Shown here in pieces: positions 37,401-45,258 of a stretch of DNA of 64,000 bases; position 1 is the stretch's first letter; every line of letters starts with the position of its first letter. The stretch is from Clostridium ganghwense (lineage in GTDB: Bacteria; Bacillota; Clostridia; Clostridiales; Clostridiaceae): NCBI RefSeq assembly GCF_026735165.1, contig NZ_JAPQES010000007.1, positions 247,997 through 311,996 on the forward strand. The letters run 5' to 3'. The notes beneath the pieces are model-generated. The model ran no database searches and was not told the origin of the DNA. It worked only from the letters and a program-made list of their open reading frames with translations. Both the position numbers and the translations under genes were made by a program.

Positions 37401-38318
37401 GTGAATATCAAGCTTATAAGTACTGTTTTATTATCATTACTTACAGTTAATTGTCTATCAAGTAATAGCCTAAGTAAAAATGCAAATAATAATTACTTAA
37501 CTAAGTGTAATATAGCTTCAAGCAAAACGCCCCAATCCAATACTACTTTTAAAGAATACTCAAGAAATCCTTTAAAAGAATATTTGAGAAATGTTTTTAC
37601 TAATGAAGCCTACAATGGTTTTGATACAAAGGAATATAATTGGTATTTTAAACATCGTAGTAATGGAATGCCACCTGAGTCTCCTAAAGAAACTGTAGAT
37701 CTCGTTTCCAAATATGACTGCTATTATTTAGGAGATACTTCTAAAAAAATTTTATATTTAACTTTTGATGAAGGATATGAAAATGGGCATACAGCACATA
37801 TTTTAGATGTGCTAAAAAAACATAATGTTAATGCAGCCTTTTTCGTTGTCAAACCATATATTACATCAAACCCTGATTTGATTAAAAGAATGGTAGATGA
37901 AGGTCATCTAGTATGTAACCATAGTGCAAGACATCCCTCTATGGCTTCTATAAAAGACCAAGAGAAATTTAATAAAGAGCTAATCGATGTAGAAGAAGCT
38001 TTTGAAGAAGTTACCGAAAAAAAAATGCCTAAATATTTCAGACCTCCTATGGGCAAATATAGCGAATTATCATTACATTATACAAAAAACTATGGTTATA
38101 AAACTATATTTTGGAGTTTTGCCTATAATGACTGGCAGCGTAATAAGCAACCTTCCCCAACATTTGCTAAAAAACGTATAATGGACAGAACTCATAATGG
38201 CGCTGTTATCCTGCTGCATGCTGTTTCAAAAACTAATGCTGAAATATTAGATAGCGTAATTACAGAATGGAAGAACCAAGGATATGAAATTAAGAGTTTA
38301 AATGAATTACCTAACTAA
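37401..38318 (+). CDS. secreted PdaA-like polysaccharide deacetylase (GTG start)
   Basis: A 305-residue exported NodB-domain enzyme. Signal peptide about residues 1-22 (LISTVLLSLLTVNCLSSN); LTVNC is only a poor lipobox. Catalytic motifs: LYLTFDEGYENGH, HSARH (metal His pair) and RPPMGKYSE; closing LLHAVSKTNAEILD. It is close to the protein at 31137-32141 throughout the catalytic domain. The start is GTG at 37401 with AGAGGTGAT upstream. A role in cortex or wall modification is inferred. Confidence 0.88.
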   Translation: MNIKLISTVLLSLLTVNCLSSNSLSKNANNNYLTKCNIASSKTPQSNTTFKEYSRNPLKEYLRNVFTNEAYNGFDTKEYNWYFKHRSNGMPPESPKETVDLVSKYDCYYLGDTSKKILYLTFDEGYENGHTAHILDVLKKHNVNAAFFVVKPYITSNPDLIKRMVDEGHLVCNHSARHPSMASIKDQEKFNKELIDVEEAFEEVTEKKMPKYFRPPMGKYSELSLHYTKNYGYKTIFWSFAYNDWQRNKQPSPTFAKKRIMDRTHNGAVILLHAVSKTNAEILDSVITEWKNQGYEIKSLNELPN

Positions 38319-38350
38319 AAAAGAGCCTACTCTTTGGGCTCTTTTTTGAT
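38317..38350. terminator. bidirectional terminator
   Basis: AAAAAAGAGCC / GGCTCTTTTTT stem overlapping the deacetylase stop. Confidence 0.8.
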
Positions 38351-38371
38351 ATCAAATTTAATTTTAGTTAA

Positions 38372-38602
38372 TCATATTTTCTCTCTATTTTTAAGTTCTT
38401 CTTTAAACGCCTTTAAAAGTTTTTTCAATTCTTCATTATCTTCACTAAAATCTATTTCATCTCTATATTCTTCACATTGTTTCTCTATATGTTCTGCAAT
38501 TTTTTTTATAGTTTTTGTATTTTTATCTGCTTCTTCAGTACAATTAGTTTCATTACTAATAATATATCCATCTTTACGTTTATAAAAGAAGCTTATTTTC
38601 AT
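38372..38602 (-). CDS. small charged protein, paralogue of the protein at 26321-26527
   Basis: 76 residues. N-terminus MKISFFYKRKDGYIISN parallels MKLSFFYKCKNGKVIG of the first copy; the rest is a long acidic/basic amphipathic helix. AGGAGGAGG precedes the ATG. Upstream GAATA (38650s) with TATATTA 18 bp away resembles a sigma-G promoter. Function unknown. Confidence 0.7.
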   Translation of the reverse strand: MKISFFYKRKDGYIISNETNCTEEADKNTKTIKKIAEHIEKQCEEYRDEIDFSEDNEELKKLLKAFKEELKNREKI

Positions 38603-38712
38603 ATTATCCTCCTCCTAATAATTTAATATATTTTAGGAGAAGGAATTTTATTCACTTTATTATTCTTATATTTTTCATAAAAAAGATCACTTTTCATTTC
38701 TCTTTCATATAT

Positions 38713-38922
38713 TCATTTTTTATTTTCTATTTCATACATAGCTGGTTCTATTTTCACTTCTTCGATATCTCCATTAGAATTTGTTCTCATCATAGTAGGT
38801 GACATTATAGTTTCTTCTTTTTCTTCTATATTTTCAATTTGGTTGTTTTTTATCTCTTGAATCTCTTCTCTTGATATTTCTTTACCCTCAAAATATACTG
38901 CTCGTTTATTTCCTTTATTCAT
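38713..38922 (-). CDS. 69-residue acidic protein, probable forespore gene
   Basis: Polar throughout: MNKGNKRAVYFEGKEISREE, then QIENIEEKEETIMSPTMMRT and an acidic tail. A good AAAGGAG site and the sigma-F-like promoter at 38949-38978 support it. No family recognised. Confidence 0.6.
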   Translation of the reverse strand: MNKGNKRAVYFEGKEISREEIQEIKNNQIENIEEKEETIMSPTMMRTNSNGDIEEVKIEPAMYEIENKK

Positions 38923-38948
38923 AATAATATATGCACTCCTTTCTCATA

Positions 38949-38978
38949 ATAGATTTCCCTTAAATATAAGGTTTATTC
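38949..38978 (-). promoter_or_regulatory. sigma-F-like promoter
   Basis: Minus strand: GAATA (38974-38978), 15-bp spacer, GGAAATCTAT (38949-38958). Nearly the same sequence occurs before the gene at 62598-62720. Confidence 0.6.
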
Positions 38979-39018
38979 TATACTTATATGGTATGATTTA
39001 GATTTGCATTTTTTATTA

Positions 39019-39579
39019 TTAATTAAATATTAAATCAATAATTTTATTCCTGATTTCATCACTTATTTGACTTCCGCTTGCTTTAGGGTGTCCACCTCCA
39101 CCATATAATTTAGCAAATTGTCCTAAATCAATATTTTCTTTTATCCCTCTATAATTTACAGTAGACATATCTATCATAGCTATAAAATCTAAATGAGGGT
39201 TTAATTCAGCTAATCTATTACCCAATTCTGAGATATATTGTTCTGCAAATACTATTCCTATATTAAACCCTTTAATAACTTTTGGTATGATTTTAGTATT
39301 TTTATCCTCAATATATCGATTTATTTTTTCTTGTTCTAACTCTAATACTAACTTATCATTTTCATCAAATATGTATTTGTTATTATTTAGTTTAACCACC
39401 ATTTTTTCTATAAATTTATCTCTGCCATATATCCTTAATAAATCGTTTAATTGTTTAGAATTATTATCCTTAAATATTGTTTTCCATTCCCAAGTATCAT
39501 ATCTCCTAACCATTTCAGCAAAATTAAAAACATTATCAATAAAATTAATCCCTCTATCTAATAATTCATAATAATTCAT
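39019..39579 (-). CDS. C-terminal part of a split DHH-family phosphoesterase
   Basis: 186 residues containing the DHHA1 end with the nucleic-acid/substrate loop YGGGGHPKASG (about 164-174). Its ATG overlaps the TGA of the upstream part (ATGA), so translational coupling could still make it. The first residues MNYYELLDRG repeat the last residues FYYELL of the upstream part because of the 10-bp tandem repeat. With one repeat copy the two parts would join in frame. Confidence 0.8.
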   Translation of the reverse strand: MNYYELLDRGINFIDNVFNFAEMVRRYDTWEWKTIFKDNNSKQLNDLLRIYGRDKFIEKMVVKLNNNKYIFDENDKLVLELEQEKINRYIEDKNTKIIPKVIKGFNIGIVFAEQYISELGNRLAELNPHLDFIAMIDMSTVNYRGIKENIDLGQFAKLYGGGGHPKASGSQISDEIRNKIIDLIFN

Positions 39580-39590
39580 AATAATTCATA
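39561..39590. repeat. three perfect tandem copies of a 10-bp unit that split a gene
   Basis: ATAATTCATA occurs three times without interruption (39561-39570, 39571-39580, 39581-39590). Two or more copies introduce a TGA in the DHH reading frame; a single copy restores one continuous ORF of about 310 residues. Confidence 0.9.
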
Positions 39591-39956
39591 ATAAAACATC
39601 ATAGTACCGCAGTGTTTAATACCATCCTCCACACATTCTAATACCTTAGACCACTCATATTTATCATTTAACCATTTTGCAGTATTATGATGATCTAATA
39701 ACTGAATGTGTTTGGCCTCAATATTGTCATTAATTAGTTCAGCAACCTCTTCGTTAACTGAAATGTCAGTAATAAAAATCATATCATATTCTTCATATTC
39801 ATTAGACAATATAAAGTTTTTTACTTTTACATTAATATTCTCAGCACCACTATAATTGCAATATTCAATATTGATATTATCTTTATATGCTACTTCACAT
39901 AAAATTCCACAACCAACTCCATCTAAATCATTATGTGTAAATAACTTTATTTTCAT
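39576..39956 (-). CDS. N-terminal part of a split DHH-family phosphoesterase
   Basis: 126 residues with the DHH domain motifs: FTHNDLDGVGCG (residues 6-17; Asp residues for Mn binding), FITDISVNEE and LLDHHNT (DHH motif). This part carries all metal ligands but lacks the DHHA1 domain, which is encoded in the next frame. AAAGGAG precedes the ATG. Members of this family cleave short RNAs or cyclic nucleotides; the substrate is not predictable here. Confidence 0.8.
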   Translation of the reverse strand: MKIKLFTHNDLDGVGCGILCEVAYKDNINIEYCNYSGAENINVKVKNFILSNEYEEYDMIFITDISVNEEVAELINDNIEAKHIQLLDHHNTAKWLNDKYEWSKVLECVEDGIKHCGTMMFYYELL

Positions 39957-39979
39957 ATTTTCTCCTTTCTGTTATTACA

Positions 39980-40014
39980 AAGTAAAATCCCGAATTGCAT
40001 CGGGATTTTACTTA
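39980..40014 (-). terminator. terminator
   Basis: AGTAAAATCCCG / CGGGATTTTACT 12-bp stem between the 61-residue gene and the DHH gene. Confidence 0.75.
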
Positions 40015-40025
40015 ATCAGTAGCTC

Positions 40026-40211
40026 TTATATCAAGTCATTATATTCTTTTTCTCTTTTATTTTTAATTTTATTCTGTATATTATCAACTTGCTCGTCTGT
40101 TAGATTAGTTAATTCCTTAATTTGCTGTCTTCCCATTCCATGCTTCATATAACTCCTTACTTTTTCAACTGTTTCTTCGTGGTTACCTTCAGTAAATTCA
40201 TTTCTAATCAT
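40026..40211 (-). CDS. 61-residue helical protein, probable forespore gene
   Basis: Sequence is polar and helical, with a helix-turn-helix-like segment (MGRQQIKELTNLTDEQVDNI, residues 26-45). It could bind nucleic acid, but this is a guess. Sigma-F-like promoter at 40238-40266. GAGGTAGGTG ribosome site. Confidence 0.6.
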   Translation of the reverse strand: MIRNEFTEGNHEETVEKVRSYMKHGMGRQQIKELTNLTDEQVDNIQNKIKNKREKEYNDLI

Positions 40212-40237
40212 ATTAACTCACCTACCTCTCTTAAAAG

Positions 40238-40266
40238 TAGATTTACCATTTCTAAAAGTTTTATTC
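40238..40266 (-). promoter_or_regulatory. sigma-F-like promoter
   Basis: Minus strand: GAATA (40262-40266), 14-bp spacer, GGTAAATCTA (40238-40247). Confidence 0.5.
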
Positions 40267-40288
40267 TTAATTTAAAAGTATGATGTGA

Positions 40289-40335
40289 GTTTACATTTGA
40301 ATTTCACTTCAAATAATTATATATATGTAAATGTA
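40289..40335. repeat. possible further GTTTACAT-box element
   Basis: GAGTTTACAT near 40290 and ATGTAAAT near 40327 repeat the box order of the longer elements at 32.8, 42.7 and 43.9 kb, again just upstream of a minus-strand small gene. Only the boxes align. Confidence 0.35.
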
Positions 40336-40345
40336 TGAGTATATT

Positions 40346-40373
40346 AAAAAAAGAGCCTAATAGCTCTTTTTAC
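40346..40373 (-). terminator. terminator
   Basis: AAAAAGAGC / GCTCTTTTT stem after the 40-residue gene. Confidence 0.7.
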
Positions 40374-40390
40374 TAAATTTATATTTAAAT

Positions 40391-40513
40391 TTAAGGTAAT
40401 CCTCTTACTGGTTTCTTCATATTGGGATCAACATCTAAAGTAATGGGATTTGCACTTTTAGGATCTGTAGTCTTATTATCATTTTTCTTCTTTCTTTCTG
40501 ATTTTGTTGGCAT
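40391..40513 (-). CDS. 40-residue Lys-rich protein, probable minor spore protein
   Basis: MPTKSERKKKNDNKTTDPKS and a PITLDVDPNMKKP end. AAAGGAGAGG precedes the ATG at 40513, and the sigma-F-like promoter at 40535-40564 has one of the best matches in the window. Composition resembles other tiny spore proteins here. Confidence 0.6.
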   Translation of the reverse strand: MPTKSERKKKNDNKTTDPKSANPITLDVDPNMKKPVRGLP

Positions 40514-40534
40514 AATATCCTCTCCTTTCAAACA

Positions 40535-40564
40535 TTATATTTCCCCCACTTAAAAGTTTTATTC
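40535..40564 (-). promoter_or_regulatory. sigma-F-like promoter
   Basis: Minus strand: GAATA (40560-40564), 15-bp spacer, GGAAATATAA (40535-40544). It overlaps the 3' end of the next gene. Confidence 0.6.
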
Positions 40565-40861
40565 TGTTGAGAATACTTTCCATAATGAAGTTGCAGCTTC
40601 ATCATCTCTATCATTATGTTTTACTTCTTTTATTATTTTACCACCAGTTCTACCTTCACATTGTTTTAATATTTCTCCAAAATAAACATCCCAAGATGCT
40701 CCTAATGCAGTTTGTACATCATTCTCATAAGCACCTCGATATGCTACCAAAATATCTTCTGTATTATATTCTCCTCCACCAAGTCTATTAACTAATATAT
40801 CATGCAAATTATCAATATCTACTTTTAAATCTCCATATTCATAAACATCAATCATTCCCAT
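40559..40861 (-). CDS. hypothetical 100-residue protein, probable forespore gene
   Basis: A soluble acidic protein with no recognised domain; segments LHDILVNRLGGGEYNTEDIL and AYENDVQTALGASWDVYFGE. Cys 71 is the only cysteine. AAAGGAG precedes the ATG; sigma-F-like promoter at 40876-40906. The end overlaps the promoter of the following gene. Confidence 0.7.
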   Translation of the reverse strand: MGMIDVYEYGDLKVDIDNLHDILVNRLGGGEYNTEDILVAYRGAYENDVQTALGASWDVYFGEILKQCEGRTGGKIIKEVKHNDRDDEAATSLWKVFSTE

Positions 40862-40875
40862 TCTCCTTTCTAAAG

Positions 40876-40906
40876 TTATGTTTTCCTTAGAAAGACTCTT
40901 TTATAC
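40876..40906 (-). promoter_or_regulatory. sigma-F-like promoter
   Basis: Minus strand: GTATA (40902-40906), 15-bp spacer, GGAAAACATAA (40876-40886). Confidence 0.55.
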
Positions 40907-40935
40907 TTTTACATTTTTAAACTCATAATTTAATC

Positions 40936-41427
40936 TCAAAAACATACATACTTATTACTTTCTTCACTCCAAATATATACTCCTTCTTTTGCTACTATAA
41001 TGCCACCATTATCTCCATTCCAAGCGTACATTTCTCTCTCTTCATAAGGTGTTCCTTCACTAACACAGGATTCATTAATTTCTTCTTCTATATCTAATAT
41101 ACTAGCTAATCTAATATCTTTATCAGGTTCATTGCACAATCCTACTAAACATTCCTTATCTTTAATAGACCAATCATCTATACATATATAACACAACTGC
41201 GATATATATCTTCCAGATACTGAAATTGGAACATTACCATTAATTTTAATAGTATAATATAATTCAGTTTCATCATTTTCTATCACATAATAATATCCAT
41301 GCATATCATAGATAGTTCCTTTGTGCAAAGTATAGTTATTATCTAATATATTTATCTTTATATCTTTTAACACAATTACTTTTGAATCCTCTGTATTAAT
41401 TGCATATTGCTCTAAAATACTACTCAT
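40936..41427 (-). CDS. hypothetical 163-residue soluble protein
   Basis: Predicted beta-rich acidic protein without signal or membrane segment. Features: an N-terminal barrel-like stretch (VIVLKDIKINILDNNYTLHK), three clustered Cys (CYICIDD and CLVGLC) and a Trp-rich C-terminus (YAWNGDNGGIIVAKEGVYIW). AAAGAGGTG lies before the ATG. No family recognised. It sits among spore-type small genes on the same strand. Confidence 0.65.
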   Translation of the reverse strand: MSSILEQYAINTEDSKVIVLKDIKINILDNNYTLHKGTIYDMHGYYYVIENDETELYYTIKINGNVPISVSGRYISQLCYICIDDWSIKDKECLVGLCNEPDKDIRLASILDIEEEINESCVSEGTPYEEREMYAWNGDNGGIIVAKEGVYIWSEESNKYVCF

Positions 41428-41662
41428 TCAAATACACCTCTTTCTATGCTGTTAAAACTAACTTTTCACTCTATTTTTATTAAACATTAAATTATTTTTT
41501 TTAATTTTAATAAAAAAATAAAGCCTAATTAGACTTTATTGCGGTATCAAAACAACAGCTACCACTGAACTCATTATATCATGTTTACATATAATTATAA
41601 AACAAAAACCCCTGAGCTTAAGCTCAAGGTAAAATCAAATATTTTTGAATTTTGCTATTATC

Positions 41663-42391
41663 CTATCTTAGTCTGGTACTTTCTTTTGGTATCCAACCCA
41701 TCACACCATTTATATCTAATCCATAAAACTCTCCATCTTCTTTAGAAGCTGTCACATATGCATCCTTTTCAAAAGTTTTAACAATATTTAATTTTCCACT
41801 TACGATATTTATTGCTGCAACTTTATAATTAGTTCTTAAAGGTATTGGTTTAAATTGTTCTTCTGGTAACTTGCCACATATACTCATAACAACAGCTTCA
41901 GCACATCTCTGTCTTATATCTTCTTTTTTTAATTTCGCTGCATCTTCGGTATTATCTATAAAACCAATTTCATTTAAAATCGCAGGCATAATAGTTTCTC
42001 TTATAACATAGAAATAATCTCCATCTGAGCCTCGCTTAGTTTTAACCCCTCTGCTTTTAAATAATGTTGATAATTCTTTTTCTACTTTAGTAGCATATTC
42101 TCTTCCTTTGCCACCATAAATAGAACACCAAACTTCTTCGCCAACTCCGCCTCCAGCATTTATATGATTTGAAATAAATATATCTGCACCCCAATTATTT
42201 GCCTCTGTAGTTCTTACAGATAAATCTACATACTTATCCGTGGTTCTAGATATTTTAACTATATGACCCAACTTTTCAAACAGTATTTTCTGTTTTAGAG
42301 ATATATCAAGAGCTATATCCTTTTCTAAAAGTCCATTGCCTACAGCTCCACTATCCATTCCTCCATGTCCTGGATCTATAAATATTTTCAT
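41663..42391 (-). CDS. N-acetylmuramoyl-L-alanine amidase (Amidase_3)
   Basis: Zinc amidase cleaving the lactam bond between muramic acid and L-Ala. Zinc ligands are visible in IDPGHGGMDSGA (His9), LLEKDIAL (Glu23) and FISNHINAGGG (His81); the catalytic Glu is in ILNEIGFIDN. A C-terminal SH3-like region (about 185-242, VAAINIVSGKLNIVKTFEKD) ends MGWIPKES. There is no signal peptide, which points to a phage-type endolysin or a mother-cell lytic enzyme like CwlC. No holin is adjacent. Confidence 0.88.
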   Translation of the reverse strand: MKIFIDPGHGGMDSGAVGNGLLEKDIALDISLKQKILFEKLGHIVKISRTTDKYVDLSVRTTEANNWGADIFISNHINAGGGVGEEVWCSIYGGKGREYATKVEKELSTLFKSRGVKTKRGSDGDYFYVIRETIMPAILNEIGFIDNTEDAAKLKKEDIRQRCAEAVVMSICGKLPEEQFKPIPLRTNYKVAAINIVSGKLNIVKTFEKDAYVTASKEDGEFYGLDINGVMGWIPKESTRLR

Positions 42392-42554
42392 AATATCCTC
42401 CTCCCATTATCATTTTATTTAAATAATTCATTTTTGATTGTAAAAAAATATATTTTTTATTAAACTTTTAAACATTCTCTTTCACTATATCTTATAATCA
42501 CTCTTTTCTCTCTTATACTCTTTCTTCTCACTTCTTTTCATTTTTTTATAAAAG

Positions 42555-42740
42555 ATATAATATATAAGTTTGTTTTGGAAGATTGCTAATTTTTTATATC
42601 CTTATAAAAAGTTGTTCTAAATAAAAATTTAGTGATATTTCAAAGCGAATTTATATGTTTTAAAATGTTTCGAAAGTTTGATTCAGGTTTACATTTTAAA
42701 TTTAGTTTACATAATGTTAAATATGCAAACTAAATTAGTT
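42555..42740. repeat. GTTTACAT-box intergenic element, copy A
   Basis: About 180 bp, roughly 85% identical to 43755-43942. It contains GTTTACAT, an 18-bp-spaced second GTTTACATA, then 8 bp and the inverted TATGCAAAC, giving the imperfect palindrome TTTAGTTTACATA-N8-TATGCAAACTAAA. It lies between the amidase gene (minus) and an SASP gene (plus). Confidence 0.7.
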
Positions 42741-42824
42741 TCCTCTTTTGCCATTCATTCACCAACATATTTACTTATAAACTGCACAACCTAAGAATGT
42801 AACTTAATAAAGGAGGTAACATAT

Positions 42825-43007
42825 ATGAGTTATCAAAAATTAGTACCTAACGCAAAACCTGGTTTAAATAAATTCAAAGCAGAAGTAGCTAAAGAATTAA
42901 ACGTACCATTAAGCGAATATAACGGCGAACTTACTTCTAAGCAAAACGGTTCTGTCGGTGGAGAAATGGTTAAAAGAATGGTTGAATCATACGAGAAAAA
43001 TCTATAA
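42825..43007 (+). CDS. alpha/beta-type SASP (second copy, identical protein)
   Basis: Same 60 residues as 33190-33372. The first 90 or so bases of the two genes are identical; the second half differs only at silent positions. The leader AATAAAGGAGGTAACATAT is also nearly the same. This is a duplicated major SASP gene kept identical by strong selection or gene conversion. A GGGGATATG/CATGTCCCC terminator follows at 43030-43056. Confidence 0.93.
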   Translation: MSYQKLVPNAKPGLNKFKAEVAKELNVPLSEYNGELTSKQNGSVGGEMVKRMVESYEKNL

Positions 43008-43029
43008 TCTGTGTTATTGTCTGTACTAT

Positions 43030-43056
43030 TTGGGGATATGTTATTGCATGTCCCCC
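43030..43056 (+). terminator. SASP terminator
   Basis: GGGGATATG TTATTG CATGTCCCC stem; homologous in position to the one at 33384-33412. Confidence 0.65.
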
Positions 43057-43226
43057 ATCTCCTTTTAGAATAACCTTTCTGTTCATCCTTTCATATTCTA
43101 AGGATAAACTCACGTTTCTTACATATACTACATATTGAGAAAACAACTCTTGATATGATATACTTAAGGTAAGAGCTGACACGTTCTTATCCTGAACACT
43201 TTAAAATTCATCAAAATTTAATCTTT

Positions 43227-43258
43227 TAAAAGTACCCTTCTCAGAGGGTACTTTTTTA
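43227..43258. terminator. terminator
   Basis: AAAAGTACCC TTCTCAGA GGGTACTTTT stem, downstream of the minus-strand gene at 43313-43624. Confidence 0.75.
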
Positions 43259-43312
43259 TCTTCACGTCCTATTTTTTAAAATTTTTCTTTTCTTTATGTT
43301 GTTTATAAATTT

Positions 43313-43624
43313 CTATTTGCAGTACTTTTTCAACCATTCTATTAGTTCATTAATCGCCTCAATGTTAAATTCTTTCATTTCCACTACTGGAGTTCCTTTA
43401 CTTTTATCCTTTTCTTCATCAACAATCACTTCAACAACAATTCTATTATTATTTTCACCAACAACTATCATTCCTTCCTTTTTATTATTTTTACTCTTGA
43501 ATCCAATTACTTGAGTTGATGGATTAGTTTCCAATGCTCTAATTTCACTAAACTCTACATCATTTGTTAAATTTTCCTTTAGTGTTTTTAATATATCAAT
43601 AAATTTATCTTTATCATACTTCAT
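43313..43624 (-). CDS. hypothetical 103-residue acidic protein
   Basis: MKYDKDKFIDILKTLKENLT starts a helical N-terminus; the middle strands GMIVVGENNNRIVVEVIVDE look beta, and a Trp-containing helix NELIEWLKKY closes it. AGGGAG precedes the ATG. The GTTTACAT element copy B lies about 130 bp upstream. No family recognised. Confidence 0.65.
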   Translation of the reverse strand: MKYDKDKFIDILKTLKENLTNDVEFSEIRALETNPSTQVIGFKSKNNKKEGMIVVGENNNRIVVEVIVDEEKDKSKGTPVVEMKEFNIEAINELIEWLKKYCK

Positions 43625-43754
43625 CTTATTATCTCCCTTCTATGCAATAACTTTTAGTTTCTTTTGTTTCTATTTTTTATTAAAATACTAAAGTTAATAC
43701 ATATAAATCTCTTTCATATCCGTTATATACTTTTCTACTCTTTTTTATAGAAAC

Positions 43755-43942
43755 TCTGATATATAAGTTTGTTTTGAAAGATTACTAAGTTTTTATATCC
43801 TTATAAAAAATTGTTCTAAATAAAAATTTAGTGATATTTCAAAGCTAATTTATATGTTCTAGGGTATTTCGAGAGTTTGGGTTAGGTTTACATTTTAAAT
43901 TTAGTTTACATAATTATAAGTATGTAAACTAAATCCTATTTC
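43755..43942. repeat. GTTTACAT-box intergenic element, copy B
   Basis: Homologous to copy A over about 180 bp. Here the terminal palindrome is perfect: ATTTAGTTTACATA, 8 bp, then TATGTAAACTAAAT (43909-43940 region). Confidence 0.7.
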
Positions 43943-44107
43943 TTTACAAATTTTACTTCATTTTACTTGAAATTCTTTTTTTTTATTTTATAAACATTTC
44001 CTTTATCCATAATTTATTTATAACTATTAAAAAAGAGGCGCTCTTTATAGCTACCTCTCTTGCTTTTAGACTTATTCAACTCTCTATACTCTTTTGGTTA
44101 CTGCTTC

Positions 44108-44989
44108 TTAAGATTCAATTTCTTTTTTTAGCTCTTCTATTCTATTTAATAATTCTTTTTCTTTATTCAAAGATTCTTCTTTTACTTTAACAGCTTCTGT
44201 TTTTACAGCATCTATAAGCTTTTGCATTTCTCTTTCTTTTGAGAATACGGCTTTTTCTTTTTTAAATTCAGCTTGTTTTTCAATACTTTCTAAAGCTTTT
44301 TCTTTCTCTTCTCTTAGCTTTATTATTTCAGCATCTTTGCCAGAAAGTTGTTCCTTTAATTTTTCATTTTCATTACTTTTTAACTTTATCTCACCCTCAA
44401 GAGCTTCAACTAATTTTTCTAACTCCACACTACTCTTTTCAAGTTCTTTTATATTTTTATCATCTTCTTTTTTAACATATTTAAGTTCTTTAGTTTGAAC
44501 TTCTAAAGATTCTACTTGTTTCTTGTAACTAGCATTCAACTCTTTTGTTGTAGCAAAATCTTCTTCTAGTTTATTCAGATTGTCAAAAGCTTCTTTTTTA
44601 GAATCCATTTCTAATTTTAATTTATCATTTGCTTGTTTTAATTCTTCTTTAATTACAGCTATTTCTTCTTTATATGTTTCTATTTCAGCATCTTTAATAG
44701 AAAAAACTTCTTTATTTGCTTCAACAACCTTTTCTTTTTGAACTCTCCCCTTCTGAATAGTATCTTTATATATTTCTACAACCCTATTTAAATGATGCTG
44801 AAGTTCATCAACATTAGAAGCAAGATCATCCTCTTTTTTCATATTATCTAATTCAAATAGATTTAAAAGCTTTCTAACAAACTCCTCCCCTTTTAAATCA
44901 GATTCTCCCATAACCTTCTTGGCTTTTTCTTTTAAACTCTCTGGTACTTTAACTCCCCATAATACTGATTTTTCTTTATTATTTTCCAT
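44108..44989 (-). CDS. coiled-coil protein with ribbon-helix-helix-like N-terminus
   Basis: About 293 residues. The N-terminal segment VLWGVKVPESLKEKAKKVMG plus LKGEEFVRKLLNLFEL has the strand-helix-helix pattern of RHH DNA-binding proteins. From about residue 60 to the end it is an uninterrupted charged coiled coil. The layout resembles KfrA-type plasmid proteins. I use ATG 44989 with GGAG 9 bases upstream. Role unknown; DNA organisation or partition is a guess. Confidence 0.7.
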   Translation of the reverse strand: MENNKEKSVLWGVKVPESLKEKAKKVMGESDLKGEEFVRKLLNLFELDNMKKEDDLASNVDELQHHLNRVVEIYKDTIQKGRVQKEKVVEANKEVFSIKDAEIETYKEEIAVIKEELKQANDKLKLEMDSKKEAFDNLNKLEEDFATTKELNASYKKQVESLEVQTKELKYVKKEDDKNIKELEKSSVELEKLVEALEGEIKLKSNENEKLKEQLSGKDAEIIKLREEKEKALESIEKQAEFKKEKAVFSKEREMQKLIDAVKTEAVKVKEESLNKEKELLNRIEELKKEIES

Positions 44990-45258
44990 TATAAACATCT
45001 CCTTTCCTTTTATTTTACTACCATCACTTTAACTTTTCAATAATTGGTTTAACCTTAAACTCTTGGTTAAACTAATTTATTTTAAATGATTTAACTAATG
45101 TTTAACGTTAATAAATTATTAGCTATATAAAAATTAATCTCTCTCGTTAAATATGGGGATATTCTTTTACTTAAGGAAATAGAAAAGTGATAGTTAAGAT
45201 GAAAATGTATTTGGTAAATCTTTTTTTGACAGTCCTAATGAAAAAGGAGGATGTGAAA

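Noticed and set aside
38334..38585. 83-codon Ser/Phe-rich frame opposite the small gene at 38372-38602
   Set aside because: Antisense shadow; composition typical of reverse-frame AT-rich DNA. The minus-strand gene has a paralogue and ribosome site.
39541..39600. Possible CRISPR-like short repeats
   Set aside because: Only three contiguous 10-bp units without spacers, inside a coding region. No CRISPR array seen anywhere in the window.
42970..43182. 70-codon minus-strand frame overlapping an SASP gene
   Set aside because: Shadow over the SASP end and its terminator, no ribosome site.
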